In this document: positions 1 through 8,902 of the stretch, in pieces
Layout of the letters: every line of letters starts with the position of its first letter
Position numbering within the stretch: position 1 is the stretch's first letter
DNA from: Bacteroides pyogenes_A
Lineage (GTDB): Bacteria; Bacteroidota; Bacteroidia; Bacteroidales; Bacteroidaceae
DNA: 64,000 bases
NCBI RefSeq assembly: GCF_048595595.1
Contig: NZ_CP184347.1
Reading direction: 5' to 3' (one strand)
Notes under the pieces: model-generated
Databases searched by the model: none
What the model saw: the letters and a program-made list of their open reading frames with translations, nothing else
Told to the model about the DNA's origin: nothing
Program-made: the position numbers and the translations under genes

Positions 1-1
1 A

Positions 2-811
2 TACAGTACGCTGTCGTTTCCTTTCTGGAGGATTTACCACAACACCAGACCCGGCGGTGTTATCGAATACCGGGGCAGTACGTATCGCATGGAGACGAAT
101 AAGGTTTATCTTATTGCGCCCAATACGGATTACAGTTCGTGCATAGAAGGAAACAGTATCCCTCGTCAAGGAAACTGCTTGCGCGGAGGAAGTCTCGGTT
201 CCTTATCGGAAAACATCAGGAAACAGTTGTTGGCGGAAGGGGCCATTGAACATCTATTTGTCCATTTCTCTCTCGGGTTTCCATACGACAATGCACTGAC
301 GGGTGTTTTTTCTTTTGAATTGACGGAAAGCCTGCAAGCTAAGATCGGCTATATGCAATGCTACTTGTCGAACAACGGACAAACATCTACATTCAGTTTG
401 GAGGCGTTTTTGAAAGTTCAGGCCCTTATCTGCGAGATACTTTTGAGTATTGATGAGAATCAATGGAAACCGAACGCAGGCGATGTTCGCATTGCGCAGG
501 CAATCAGTTATATTGAAAGTCATTGCGAAGAGAACCTCTCCAACGAATTGTTGGCGGGTAGGGCCTGCATGGCCACCAATTCTTTTTCGCGTCTGTTTAA
601 AAATGAGACGGGAGTTACTCTGCAAAAGTATGTAAAGAAAAAAAGGATAGACTATGCTTGTATGCTTATGACGCATACGGGTATGAGCATTGAGGAAATA
701 GCTGCCAAAACGGGCTTCTCCAACCGTTTTCATTTTACCCGTGTGTTTTGTGAAATCATGAAAGTACCCCCCGGCAGGTATCGTGACTTGTTCATATTGC
801 CTACTTCGTAA
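2..811 (+). CDS. AraC-family transcriptional regulator (5' end outside the window)
   Basis: The reading frame is open from the first bases of the window (YSTLSFPFWRIYHNTRPGG...) through the internal Met at 89, so the gene begins before the window and 89 is unlikely to be the true start. The C-terminal ~100 residues form a two-HTH AraC/XylS domain: first helix pair around NELLAGRACMATNSFSRLFK, second around SIEEIAAKTGFSNRFHFTR, ending in the family signature PPGRYR. The N-terminal part fits a cupin-like sensory domain of a one-component regulator. It lies directly upstream of, and in the same orientation as, the susC/susD pair, so it may control that pair; this is inference from position. The ligand is unknown. 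Confidence 0.88.
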   Translation, partial: YSTLSFPFWRIYHNTRPGGVIEYRGSTYRMETNKVYLIAPNTDYSSCIEGNSIPRQGNCLRGGSLGSLSENIRKQLLAEGAIEHLFVHFSLGFPYDNALTGVFSFELTESLQAKIGYMQCYLSNNGQTSTFSLEAFLKVQALICEILLSIDENQWKPNAGDVRIAQAISYIESHCEENLSNELLAGRACMATNSFSRLFKNETGVTLQKYVKKKRIDYACMLMTHTGMSIEEIAAKTGFSNRFHFTRVFCEIMKVPPGRYRDLFILPTS

Positions 812-898
812 AAGCCTTTTCAAGTAGTTGGTTTTCTAAGAGTTTGTCTTTAATTTTTAGGTAGATTGGGAGAGGAAAAAACTTCCATTCATGTGGTG

Positions 899-967
899 TA
901 TGTTTGTTACAGATACAATATAAGTCGTATCGGATATTTATAAGCTCCAAATATTATTGTATGTTTG
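899..967 (+). promoter_or_regulatory. Two Bacteroides-type -7 boxes upstream of susC
   Basis: TATGTTTG occurs twice, at 899-906 and 960-967, and both match the Bacteroides sigma-ABfr -7 consensus TAnnTTTG. Neither has a clean TTTG at the -33 spacing. The proximal box would give a leader of roughly 30 nt before the ATG at 1004, so it is the likelier susC promoter. The distal box may be an alternative start or chance. Confidence 0.5.
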
Positions 968-1003
968 CAGCCGTATTTTTATGTTAAACTAATCTAATTT
1001 TCT

Positions 1004-4000
1004 ATGATTAAAGAGAGATTATCTAAAGTGCTCTCCATTCCCTTATTTTGGATAATGGGGGGGGGTAATTCCTTGTTATTCAGGCGTTTATTCTAAGGCT
1101 GATGAAGCATTGGTTGTTCAACAGACACGTACAGTAAAAGGAATCGTGAGTGATGAAGCTGGTCCCGTCATTGGAGCTACCGTCATTGTGAAAGGTACAC
1201 AGAACGGTGTCATCACCAATGCGAACGGCGAGTTTACGCTTTCGGGCGTCAAAGTGGGCGATGTCATCGAAGCGTCGTACATCGGCTATTCTACCCTTAG
1301 TGTGAAGTATAACGGAGAACAACGCTTGGATTTTCAACTGAAAGAAGACAGCCAGTTGCTGAATGAAGTGGTGGTGACCGCTTTGGGCATCAAGCGTGAA
1401 AAGAAAGCGTTGGGTTATTCCATGCAGGAGGTGAAGGGAACAGACATCTTGCAAGCTCGTGAGACCAATGTGGCTAACGCTCTTTCCGGAAAAGTATCCG
1501 GTTTGCAGATTATTCGTTCGGGAAACGGTCCCGGCAGCTCTTCCAAAATTCAGTTGCGCGGTAACAATTCATTGACAGGTTTGAATCAGCCGCTTATTGT
1601 GGTAGACGGTATTCCGATGGAGAACTTCACCGGAGCGGCAAATAATGACTTCTGGAATCCGTCGGCGGATATGGGTAACGGAATTTCGGATATCAGCTCC
1701 GATGATATTGCTTCGATGTCGGTACTGAAAGGTGCCTCAGCCGCCGCTCTTTACGGATCGCGTGCGGGTAACGGTGTTATTCTCATCACTACCAAGTCTG
1801 GACGCAAGACCGAAGGACTGGGTATCACGATTTCGGGAACGGTGTCGGCTGAAACTATTTTCATGTCGCCTAAGATGCAAAACTCATTCGGACAAGGTTC
1901 GAACGCTACGTTCGACAAAGACACCGGTGCCAGTTGGGGACCGAAAATCGAGGGACAGGAATACACGAACTGGAACGATCAGAAGGTGCGTATGAGTGCG
2001 TTCGACAACGTGGGAAACTATTTTAATACTGGTGTCAATCTGACGGAGACATTCTCGTTTACGCAGCAATATAACAAGACAGCCATCTATACATCGCTCA
2101 CCCGCATGGATGACAGCAGCAAGATTCCGAGTTCCAAACTGAAACGTACCGGCTTGACGGCACGTGCCACATCTACTTTCGGAAAAGATGATCGCTGGAC
2201 ATTCGACACCAAGATACAGTACATCAACGCCGAAGCTCAAAATCGTCCCATCAGTGGTAAGAACGACTCCAATAACTTCTTGGCCATGTATTTGTTGCCC
2301 CGCTCTATGGACATCCGTGATTTCTCTGCTGGCACACGCTCGGATAACAAAATGTTGTGGTATGGTAGTAGCCAGCAAATCAATCCTTACTGGATGGAAA
2401 CGCACAAGCTGAACCGTGACGTACGAGACCGTTTCTTGTTGAGCGGCTCGCTGAAATATCGTTTCACTTCATGGTTGGACGCCGAGTTGAGAGCCGGTTC
2501 GGACATGTACTTCACTGAATACGATAACAAGACTTATTCCGGTAGTTCGTTGAAAAACACTTATTCCATCAAGCAGGAACGTTTTTATGAGAACAACTAC
2601 AGTTTCCTGCTTAGTGCCCGTAAAGACAATTTGTTCGGTAAGTGGGGTGGAAGTGCAACATTTGGAGGCAATTTGATGATGCGCCGGCATCGTGCCATCT
2701 CTACAAGCCCAGGTGAACTCAAAGTGCCCGATTTGTTCACTGTTAACAATGCTACGAAGTCGATAAGTGTAGACGAAGATTTTAGCCGCAAAAAAATAAA
2801 CTCGTTTTATGGTACTGCTCAAGTAAACTACGATGGTTTCCTGTTTATAGACGGAACATTCCGTAACGATTGGTCTTCTACTCTGTCGAAAGAAAATCGT
2901 TCGTTCTTCTATCCCTCTATCTCAGCATCATGGGTTATTTCCGAAATGCTTGAAAAGATAGACAAACCGTTGCCTGAATGGTTCTCTTATGCCAAACTGA
3001 GAGGTTCGTATGCCGAAGTTGGTAACTCTCTCGAGCCTTATCAGCTTTACAATACCTACTCCATCGGTCAGGCACCTGATAATACGACCACAGTTTCTCA
3101 AAACAACGTGTTGTATGATAGCAATGTACGTTCGGAATTGATTAAGTCGTGGGAGTTCGGAGCCGAAATCCGCTTTTTCAACAATCGCTTGGGATTCGAC
3201 TTCTCTTGGTATAAATCAAACGCTACTCGCCAGTTGATTAACCTGCCGATGGATAACCTTTCTGGTTATAAATCGCGCAAGATCAATGCCGGTAACATTG
3301 AGAACAAAGGTATCGAGTTGATGCTCAACGCTCGCCCTATAGAACTGAAGAATGGTTTCAGCTGGGATTTGATGGTGAACTTCTCTACCAATAAGAACCG
3401 TATCATCGAACTCTATAAGACGGCCGATGAGGAAGTGACTCTTTATCCGTTGGGCGGTTACGACAACCTGCAGGTATATGCCACTGCCGGCGGTAACTAC
3501 GGAGAAATCTGGGGAACCGTGCTGAAGCGCGTCACTGATGAGAAATCTCCCCATTATGGTAAGCTGATTACTCAAAACGGCTTGCCTACGGCAACTACCG
3601 AGAAACAAAAAATAGGTGACCAGCAACCGGATGCTTTATTGGGTATCAGTTCCACCTTTAGTTATAAGGGATGGTCTTTGAACTTCCTGATTGATTCTCG
3701 TTTCGGTGGCGACATCTTCTCGGGTACTCACCAGACGATGCAGGCGGCAGGTACGTCGAACAAGACCGTGGTCAACGGCGAGCGTCCCCAAATGGTGGTG
3801 GATGGTGTATTCGTGAATGAAAAGGGAGAATATGAGAAAAACACCACTGAAATCTCTACGCAACAATATTGGAATGCCGTGGCCGGAGGAAATCTCGGTG
3901 TGGGCGAAATCAATATTTATAGTGCCACCAATATCCGTTTGCGTAACTTAGGATTGTCTTATGCCTTCAACAAGCAACAACTGAAGAAGACTCCTTTCAC

Positions 4001-4169
4001 ACAGTTGAAGTTAGGTGTTTCCTGCAACAACGTGTGGATGCTGAAAAGCCACATGAACGGCATCGACCCCGAATCTATCTATGCTACAAGTACCAATGCC
4101 ACAGGATTTGAGTATGGTAGCTCGCCTACGTCACGCACCTATTTGTTTAATGTTACTCTCGGATTCTAA
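1004..4169 (+). CDS. SusC/RagA-type TonB-dependent outer-membrane receptor, leader out of frame at a poly-G tract
   Basis: SusC-family transporter that would import a glycan or peptide across the outer membrane together with the SusD partner. After the leader comes a carboxypeptidase-D-like domain (VKGIVSDEAGPVIGATV), then a plug domain with the SusC signature LNEVVVTALGIKRE and LRGNNSLTG, then a barrel ending in the aromatic YLFNVTLGF. The continuous frame begins only at a TTG at 1110, with no signal peptide. The ATG at 1004 starts a good signal peptide (MIKERLSKVLSIPLFWIM) in another frame that stops at a TAA near 1097. Removing one G from the run of nine at 1057-1065 joins the two as ...WIMGGVIPCYSGVYSKADEA, a full leader. 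As read here the gene is OFF or carries a sequencing slip. Confidence 0.9.
1057..1065 (+). repeat. Poly-G tract (G9) inside the susC signal-peptide codons
   Basis: Nine consecutive Gs follow ATAAT. Eight (or eleven, five) would keep the ATG at 1004 in frame with the receptor body; nine puts the leader out of frame. Homopolymeric G runs of this length are prone to slipped-strand mispairing, and the position inside the signal peptide would make it an on/off translational switch. A base-calling error is the main alternative. Confidence 0.85.
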
Positions 4170-4189
4170 ACTAAAAACTTTTTGTGAAT

Positions 4190-6124
4190 ATGAAAAACTA
4201 TAAGTATCTATTATATATGCTTCCCGTCGGACTGATTACGTTGGTTTCATGTTCCGATTTTGAGGAAGTAAATACCAATCCTACGGCTGCCAACCTTGAG
4301 CAGACACGTGTGGAGTATGCCATCAACAAGTCCATTACCGAAACTCAGCAGAATCCTGAAGTAGCCGAGCGTTGCTTCGTACTGAACTGGCAGTCCGTTG
4401 CACGACAAGTAGACCCTAATACGAACGGTGGTCTTGCGGTGGGCGAATATAACGACGACTGGATCAGTAACTATTATGCTCACTATGCCGGCTGGATGTC
4501 ACCTATTGTACTTGCTATCAACTTGGCGGAAGAGAAGATGAAAGGTGATTTGAATTCACATGAGGCTGAGATGATACCTAATTTGAAAGAAGTGGCCCGT
4601 ATCTGGCGAGTATATTTGATGAGTGAATTTACCGACAGTTTTGGCGCCATGCCTATTGAGGCTTTTGCAGGAAAAAATCCGCAGTTCAACTCTTGTAAAG
4701 ATGTGTACTATTTTATGTTGGCCGAGCTGAAAGACGCTGTTAGCAAGATAAAGACTGATGTACAAGCCAATGAGGCGGAAAAAAGCTGTGACCGTGCTTA
4801 TAAATTCGACTTCAGCAAATGGGTGAAGTATGCCAACTCTATGCGTATGCGCTTGGCTATGCGCCTTTCTGAGGTAGACGCAGCCAAAGCCAAAGCTGAG
4901 TTTGAAGATGCTGCTAAAGGTGCTTATATTTCAGAGAGTGGTGATAATTTCTCGATAAAAGAACAACCGGGATGGGATGCTTTGACAGGTGTCATGACGC
5001 GTGAATGGAACTACTTCCCTCTTTCGGCCACGATGAACAACCTGCTCGTAGGTCTGGGTGGCATCACTTCGGATGAACAGCTTGCCGGTAAGAAAGATTT
5101 GCTGGCTCGCATCAAGCCGACAGACTATATGGGCGTGCAATATGCCAATCATTATGCGCTGGCCACAAATGACCCCTCCAAAGGATTCTGGTTTGATGGC
5201 TTGCGCAAGGTAATTGATCCGCGCGCTTATAAGATCTACTCTATTCCCGGCAATTTTAATGATGCCAATTATTGCAAATATCCTTCTTGGAATGAGAATC
5301 ATAAAGCGGTGAAACGTAAATTGCTGAAGAATAAAGACGACGCCGACGGTCTGGTAGAACTGGATGCTACATTTACATGGAATGCTGCTGCTTGCGGCGA
5401 ATGGGGCGATAAAGGCTCGCTGAACAAGATGTACTATTGGCCTTGGGCTATCCCGCATCTGTCCCTGAAGTATCGTAAGAGCGAGAATTCCCGTATCTTC
5501 TTTGCTTCATGGGAGTCTTACTTCCTGTTGGCAGAAGCGGCTCTGAGGGGATGGAGTGTGCCTATGGCAGCTAAAGCCGCTTACGAGCAGGGCATACGCG
5601 AGAACTTTGCTTATCATGGCGTAAGCAACTTTGCAAACGCCTATCTGGCATCGGAAGATTATAACAACGTGGGAACTTCAGTGAAATGGGAACACATAGC
5701 CGAGCCTGCAGCCACCAAAACCATGAAGATGGTTGATGGATACACCCAAAAGGAGTCTACCTATACCTACTCTTATCCGGTGGCTTCGGAAACGCTGTAT
5801 GGCAAAGCACTGAACGACCAACTGACAAAGATCATCACGCAGAAATACATTGCTCAAATGCCGTGGTTGCCTTTGGAAGCATGGAACGACCGACGCAGAT
5901 TAGGCTTGCCTTTCTTCGAGACTCCGGCTGTGGAGAAAGCTCTTCGCTCTATTCCCAGTCTCAATACATCCAACTATATGAAGCAGACGACGAAGTACTT
6001 TGCGCAACGCCTGAAGTTCCCGTCGAGCTTGGGAAACAGTAGTCCCGAAGGCTATAAGCAGGCGGTACAATTGCTTGGAGGAGCAGACGACGTGTTTACG
6101 CCGCTGTGGTGGGCTAAGAAGTAA
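4190..6124 (+). CDS. SusD/RagB-type nutrient-binding outer-membrane lipoprotein
   Basis: Surface lipoprotein partner of the upstream SusC; the pair forms the lid and barrel of a nutrient import complex. The N-terminus MKNYKYLLYMLPVGLITLVSC is a lipoprotein signal, and Cys is followed by SDFEE, the acidic pattern used for surface export in Bacteroides. The start of the mature protein (FEEVNTNPTAA) and the C-terminal region (MPWLPLEAWNDRRRLGLPFFETPA) fit the SusD-like_2 branch better than classical starch SusD. I chose the ATG at 4190 over the GTG at 4184 because it begins a standard lipoprotein signal. Spacing from susC is 20 nt, so they are co-transcribed. No glycosidase follows, so the substrate cannot be read from context. 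Confidence 0.92.
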   Translation: MKNYKYLLYMLPVGLITLVSCSDFEEVNTNPTAANLEQTRVEYAINKSITETQQNPEVAERCFVLNWQSVARQVDPNTNGGLAVGEYNDDWISNYYAHYAGWMSPIVLAINLAEEKMKGDLNSHEAEMIPNLKEVARIWRVYLMSEFTDSFGAMPIEAFAGKNPQFNSCKDVYYFMLAELKDAVSKIKTDVQANEAEKSCDRAYKFDFSKWVKYANSMRMRLAMRLSEVDAAKAKAEFEDAAKGAYISESGDNFSIKEQPGWDALTGVMTREWNYFPLSATMNNLLVGLGGITSDEQLAGKKDLLARIKPTDYMGVQYANHYALATNDPSKGFWFDGLRKVIDPRAYKIYSIPGNFNDANYCKYPSWNENHKAVKRKLLKNKDDADGLVELDATFTWNAAACGEWGDKGSLNKMYYWPWAIPHLSLKYRKSENSRIFFASWESYFLLAEAALRGWSVPMAAKAAYEQGIRENFAYHGVSNFANAYLASEDYNNVGTSVKWEHIAEPAATKTMKMVDGYTQKESTYTYSYPVASETLYGKALNDQLTKIITQKYIAQMPWLPLEAWNDRRRLGLPFFETPAVEKALRSIPSLNTSNYMKQTTKYFAQRLKFPSSLGNSSPEGYKQAVQLLGGADDVFTPLWWAKK

Positions 6125-6133
6125 GAAAATTTA

Positions 6134-6165
6134 TACAGAGGACGCGGTTAGACGCGCCCTCTGTA
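6134..6165 (+). terminator. Stem-loop terminator after susD
   Basis: ACAGAGG-A-CGCG, loop GTTAGA, CGCG-C-CCTCTGT forms a ~12-bp stem with one A-C mismatch, followed by the U-rich ATTGTTTG. It sits 10 nt after the susD stop codon. Confidence 0.7.
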
Positions 6166-6204
6166 TTGTTTGAATGGCATATATATATATTCTAATGGGT
6201 TAAT

Positions 6205-6755
6205 GGGTATAAGAAATATGTAGTTGACTTCGCTCTTGAACGCTTTTTTCGACACAGTGAGCCACAGCAAACTCATAGAGATATTCGTCCGAACCATCAA
6301 GGACGGTAGAGTGAGTAATCAGTCTTATACACAAAGATCTTCGAAGCGGAGTCATAAATAAAGGATTCTACCATGCAAGCGAAGAAGGAATTCCTTAAGG
6401 AGCATCATTGAGCCCACTTTTGAGCATCATGCTCAATAAGTTGGATATAAAACTCACACGCGGAGGACATTTTTTGTTCGCTATACCGATGATATTTTGT
6501 AAGACCAAAAAGGTGGCAGAACATGTACGAGAGTCAATAACCAAATTCATTAAGGGAAAATTCTACCTCAAGGTAAATAAGGAAAATACAGTTGTTTCAT
6601 ATATCAGAGGTGTGAAATACCTTGGCTACTCCTTCTATTGTGAGGGTTTTGGAGAATAAGTGGTACGTCAAGAATGCATGTAGCAGCTTCAAAAGAAAAT
6701 CTGAGAAAGACTACTTATGTTTACATGCTGGGCTCGTACCTCGAATGGAATCCAA
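6205..6755 (+). pseudogene. Decayed group II intron reverse transcriptase/maturase
   Basis: Pieces of a group II intron-encoded protein can be read in different frames. YVVDFALERF then FDTVSHSKLIEIF and RTIKDGRV correspond to the RT segment normally reading FFDTVNHSKLIE; the shift is an extra T near 6245. GIP-stop-GA at about 6393-6405 is the GVPQGxPLSPLL motif with CAA changed to TAA. SPLLSIMLNKLD and SITKFIKGKFYLKVN follow. The catalytic YxDD is present as YTDD but in a shifted frame with bases lost after it. The N-terminal part and most of the maturase/endonuclease end are missing. Nothing here can make an active enzyme. It lies between the SusC/D locus and the thiamine operon and shows a past intron insertion. 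Confidence 0.85.
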
Positions 6756-6760
6756 AATAG

Positions 6761-6796
6761 GAACTGCCATATGCGGAACTGCATGTACGGTGGTGT
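6761..6796 (+). ncRNA. Group II intron domain V-like remnant
   Basis: The stretch AACTGCCATATGCGGAACTG followed by CATGTACGGTGGT folds as a short hairpin with a bulged upper stem and resembles the catalytic domain V of bacterial group II introns that end ...TACGGTGGTGTGAGAGG. It lies just downstream of the broken reverse transcriptase, in the expected order. Base changes in the lower stem suggest it has decayed. Confidence 0.6.
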
Positions 6797-6838
6797 GAAA
6801 GGACTATAAACACAAAATTTTGGACAGTTTCTGTCTAT

Positions 6839-7498
6839 TTAATGCCCAACCTTCAGGCAGGAGTTTTGCCGGATATCCGCCGGAGCGGTACTTCCCTCCC
6901 ATGCAATGCCCGCTTTGTGCCGGCATAAATCCTTCACCCATCCCGCTACAATCTCTTCCACCTTCTCCATCTCTTCTCGCTTGATGGAGAACAGCCCCGA
7001 TACAATGCAGGAGGGGCAAAGGCGTTTCAGGTCGGGCAGTGTCTTGCTTGCCGGGCTCTTTCCGCTGCTGCATATCGGTATCACAGTCTTTCCTTTCAGC
7101 ATTTCCCGGTGATTGTGCAGGAAAGTCTGCATCGGCATGGCGACTTTCCCCAGCCACAGGGGATAACAGATGAAAACCGTGTCGTACGCGTCCATATCGT
7201 CCAACTGGGTGCGGATGGCGGGATACTCGTTTCTCTCGTAGATGGCGTTCTTTTCTGCGCGTGCCCGCAGCACCGTTTCCATATAGTTTTCAGGATAGGG
7301 CGTTTGCGGCTCTATCCTCACCGGCTTTCCGCCTACAGCTTTCTGTAGTGCAGCGGCAACCTTTTCAGTGTTTCCGCTCCAGGAGAAGTAGACAATGAGT
7401 TGCTTCGTCGGTTTTTCCTGCGTTTGTGCCGGGAGAGGTTGCAAGCGCAGAACGCAAAGAAGCGTGGCGATGATCAGGGGGAAAACAGGTATCTTCAT
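6839..7498 (-). CDS. Exported flavodoxin-family protein, last gene of the thiamine operon
   Basis: A 219-residue protein with an N-terminal signal or anchor (MKIPVFPLIIATLLCVLRL then PLPAQ) followed by a flavodoxin fold. The phosphate-binding loop for FMN is IVYFSWSGNTEKVA. YPLWLGKVAMPMQTFL and TVIPICSSGKSPASKTLPDL match the flavodoxin_4-type proteins common in Bacteroides. Its ATG overlaps the stop of the thiamine pyrophosphokinase gene (ATGA), which implies translational coupling and places it under the TPP riboswitch. The signal places the flavodoxin in the periplasm or on the membrane, unusual for a flavodoxin. Its substrate or electron partner is not evident. Confidence 0.85.
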   Translation of the reverse strand: MKIPVFPLIIATLLCVLRLQPLPAQTQEKPTKQLIVYFSWSGNTEKVAAALQKAVGGKPVRIEPQTPYPENYMETVLRARAEKNAIYERNEYPAIRTQLDDMDAYDTVFICYPLWLGKVAMPMQTFLHNHREMLKGKTVIPICSSGKSPASKTLPDLKRLCPSCIVSGLFSIKREEMEKVEEIVAGWVKDLCRHKAGIAWEGSTAPADIRQNSCLKVGH

Positions 7499-8190
7499 TG
7501 CGGATGCGAATCTTTTTCCCGGCAGAAAGCAAGAAATACGAGGTAATCTCCTTGGCAACGGATGGTGAATTCGGCAGATTCCGCTTGGTTCAGCGTACCT
7601 TGCCACCAATTGTTGAAGTCGTTCAACGGATAGACCAACCCCTCTGCCTGCAACTCCGAAGCGCCGAAAGAGAAGATGGAGATTTGCTGACCGGGTTGTG
7701 CGGCAAAGCGGCGGGTGTCTCTTGCCGGAACGAAGATACCGTAATCGGTTACCATACGTACGTCCATTCCGCTTCTCATGTATTCGATGAGCAGGCTGAT
7801 ATTGCCCAGCGTATGATCTTCACGTTTTCCCGTGGCGCCGACAATTGTGATTCGCCGGAACCCCCGTTGCCGAAGATAGCGGACGGCTTTCGTCTGGTCG
7901 TTCGTCTCCTGATCGGAAACATAATGAATGATGGAAGCGAACCGCTCTCTGTTTTCGGCTGAAAGAGAGTCTCCGTCTCCGATGATGATGTCGGGAGTTT
8001 TGCCTTGTGCAATGTATTCATCGGCTGCCCCGTCGCAGCAGACCGTGAATTTGGCTTCCGCCAATATGCGCAAAGGCAGCGGGTGTACAGGATATTCGCC
8101 GTTGGCGAGTATCACGGCTTCGGGTTTAAGGCCGACGGACTCGCTGCCGGTAACGCTGCAAGAGGCGGGATGTTCGGTTGTTTCTTCCAT
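7495..8190 (-). CDS. tnr3: Thiamine pyrophosphokinase
   Basis: Transfers pyrophosphate from ATP to thiamine to make thiamine diphosphate, the step after thiamine import. Family motifs are plain: CCDGAADEY near residue 50, IIGDGDSLS with the metal-binding acids, DQETNDQTKAVRYL, and GATGKREDHTLGN. The C-terminal half is the small beta-sandwich that binds thiamine. At 231 residues it is slightly longer than the family usual, with about 20 extra residues at the N-terminus. It lies 49 nt downstream of the PnuT-like transporter gene. The symbol follows use in B. thetaiotaomicron; thiN is an equivalent name. Confidence 0.93.
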   Translation of the reverse strand: MEETTEHPASCSVTGSESVGLKPEAVILANGEYPVHPLPLRILAEAKFTVCCDGAADEYIAQGKTPDIIIGDGDSLSAENRERFASIIHYVSDQETNDQTKAVRYLRQRGFRRITIVGATGKREDHTLGNISLLIEYMRSGMDVRMVTDYGIFVPARDTRRFAAQPGQQISIFSFGASELQAEGLVYPLNDFNNWWQGTLNQAESAEFTIRCQGDYLVFLAFCREKDSHPQ

Positions 8191-8239
8191 TTTCTGTATC
8201 GTTTATTCTTAGTCTGCGGATGTTCGGGCGACGGCTTTG

Positions 8240-8902
8240 CTACGCTTTGTTTAAAGAACACTGTCCGTTTGCCATCAACTCTTTCCATTTCATGTAGCCA
8301 AAGATAGCTACAATGGCATAAATTCCGTATAAAGCGGAGGTGAAATATATCTCTTTGTAGATATAAAGTCCGCAACTCACGATGTCGACCAATATCCATG
8401 CCAGCCATTGCTCGATGTGTTTGCGGGCGAGCATCCACATGCCGACGATGCTGAGTGCGGTGGTGAAGCTGTCCCACCAGGGCACGTCGCTGTCGGTATA
8501 TTCGATCAGGATTTTGCCGATTCCCACGAAGGCGATCAGGAAGACCGCCAATAAAGGCAGGTAATACTTTCGGGGAGTATGTATGATGGGAAGGGCGTTT
8601 GTGGCATCGGAGGTTTCGGCTGTTTTCACCGGGCCTCCTTTTCTTTTCCGTTGTCCCCACATCCAGAAGCACCATCCGTACACGGCGACTGCCAGGTAGT
8701 AGATGTTGATGCCGAAATCCGCGTAAAGCCCGGCGTTATAATACACGAAGATGTAGATAGCCGGCATGATGATGCCCGCTATCCACAGATAGATGCTTGC
8801 CCGGTACTCCAGCCAAAGGTATAGGATGCCGACTGCCGTACCTGTGATTTCAAGAATGCTTGTTTCCAAAGTCGTAAACGGTTTAGAAGCGTATGGAGAC
8901 AT
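8240..8902 (-). CDS. pnuT: PnuT/PnuC-type thiamine transporter of the inner membrane
   Basis: PnuC-family facilitator of about 220 residues with seven or so hydrophobic segments (ITGTAVGILYLWLEYRASIY, INIYYLAVAVYGWCFWMWG, YLPLLAVFLIAFVGIGKIL). The C-terminal WILVDIVSCGLYIYKEIYF is the conserved ligand-binding helix pair of the PnuC fold. I place the start at MSPYASKPF (8902), which overlaps the end of the receptor gene by 20 nt; a Met four residues earlier is also possible. Between an outer-membrane receptor and thiamine pyrophosphokinase under a TPP riboswitch, the cargo is most likely thiamine (PnuT) and not nicotinamide riboside. Confidence 0.9.
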   Translation of the reverse strand: MSPYASKPFTTLETSILEITGTAVGILYLWLEYRASIYLWIAGIIMPAIYIFVYYNAGLYADFGINIYYLAVAVYGWCFWMWGQRKRKGGPVKTAETSDATNALPIIHTPRKYYLPLLAVFLIAFVGIGKILIEYTDSDVPWWDSFTTALSIVGMWMLARKHIEQWLAWILVDIVSCGLYIYKEIYFTSALYGIYAIVAIFGYMKWKELMANGQCSLNKA

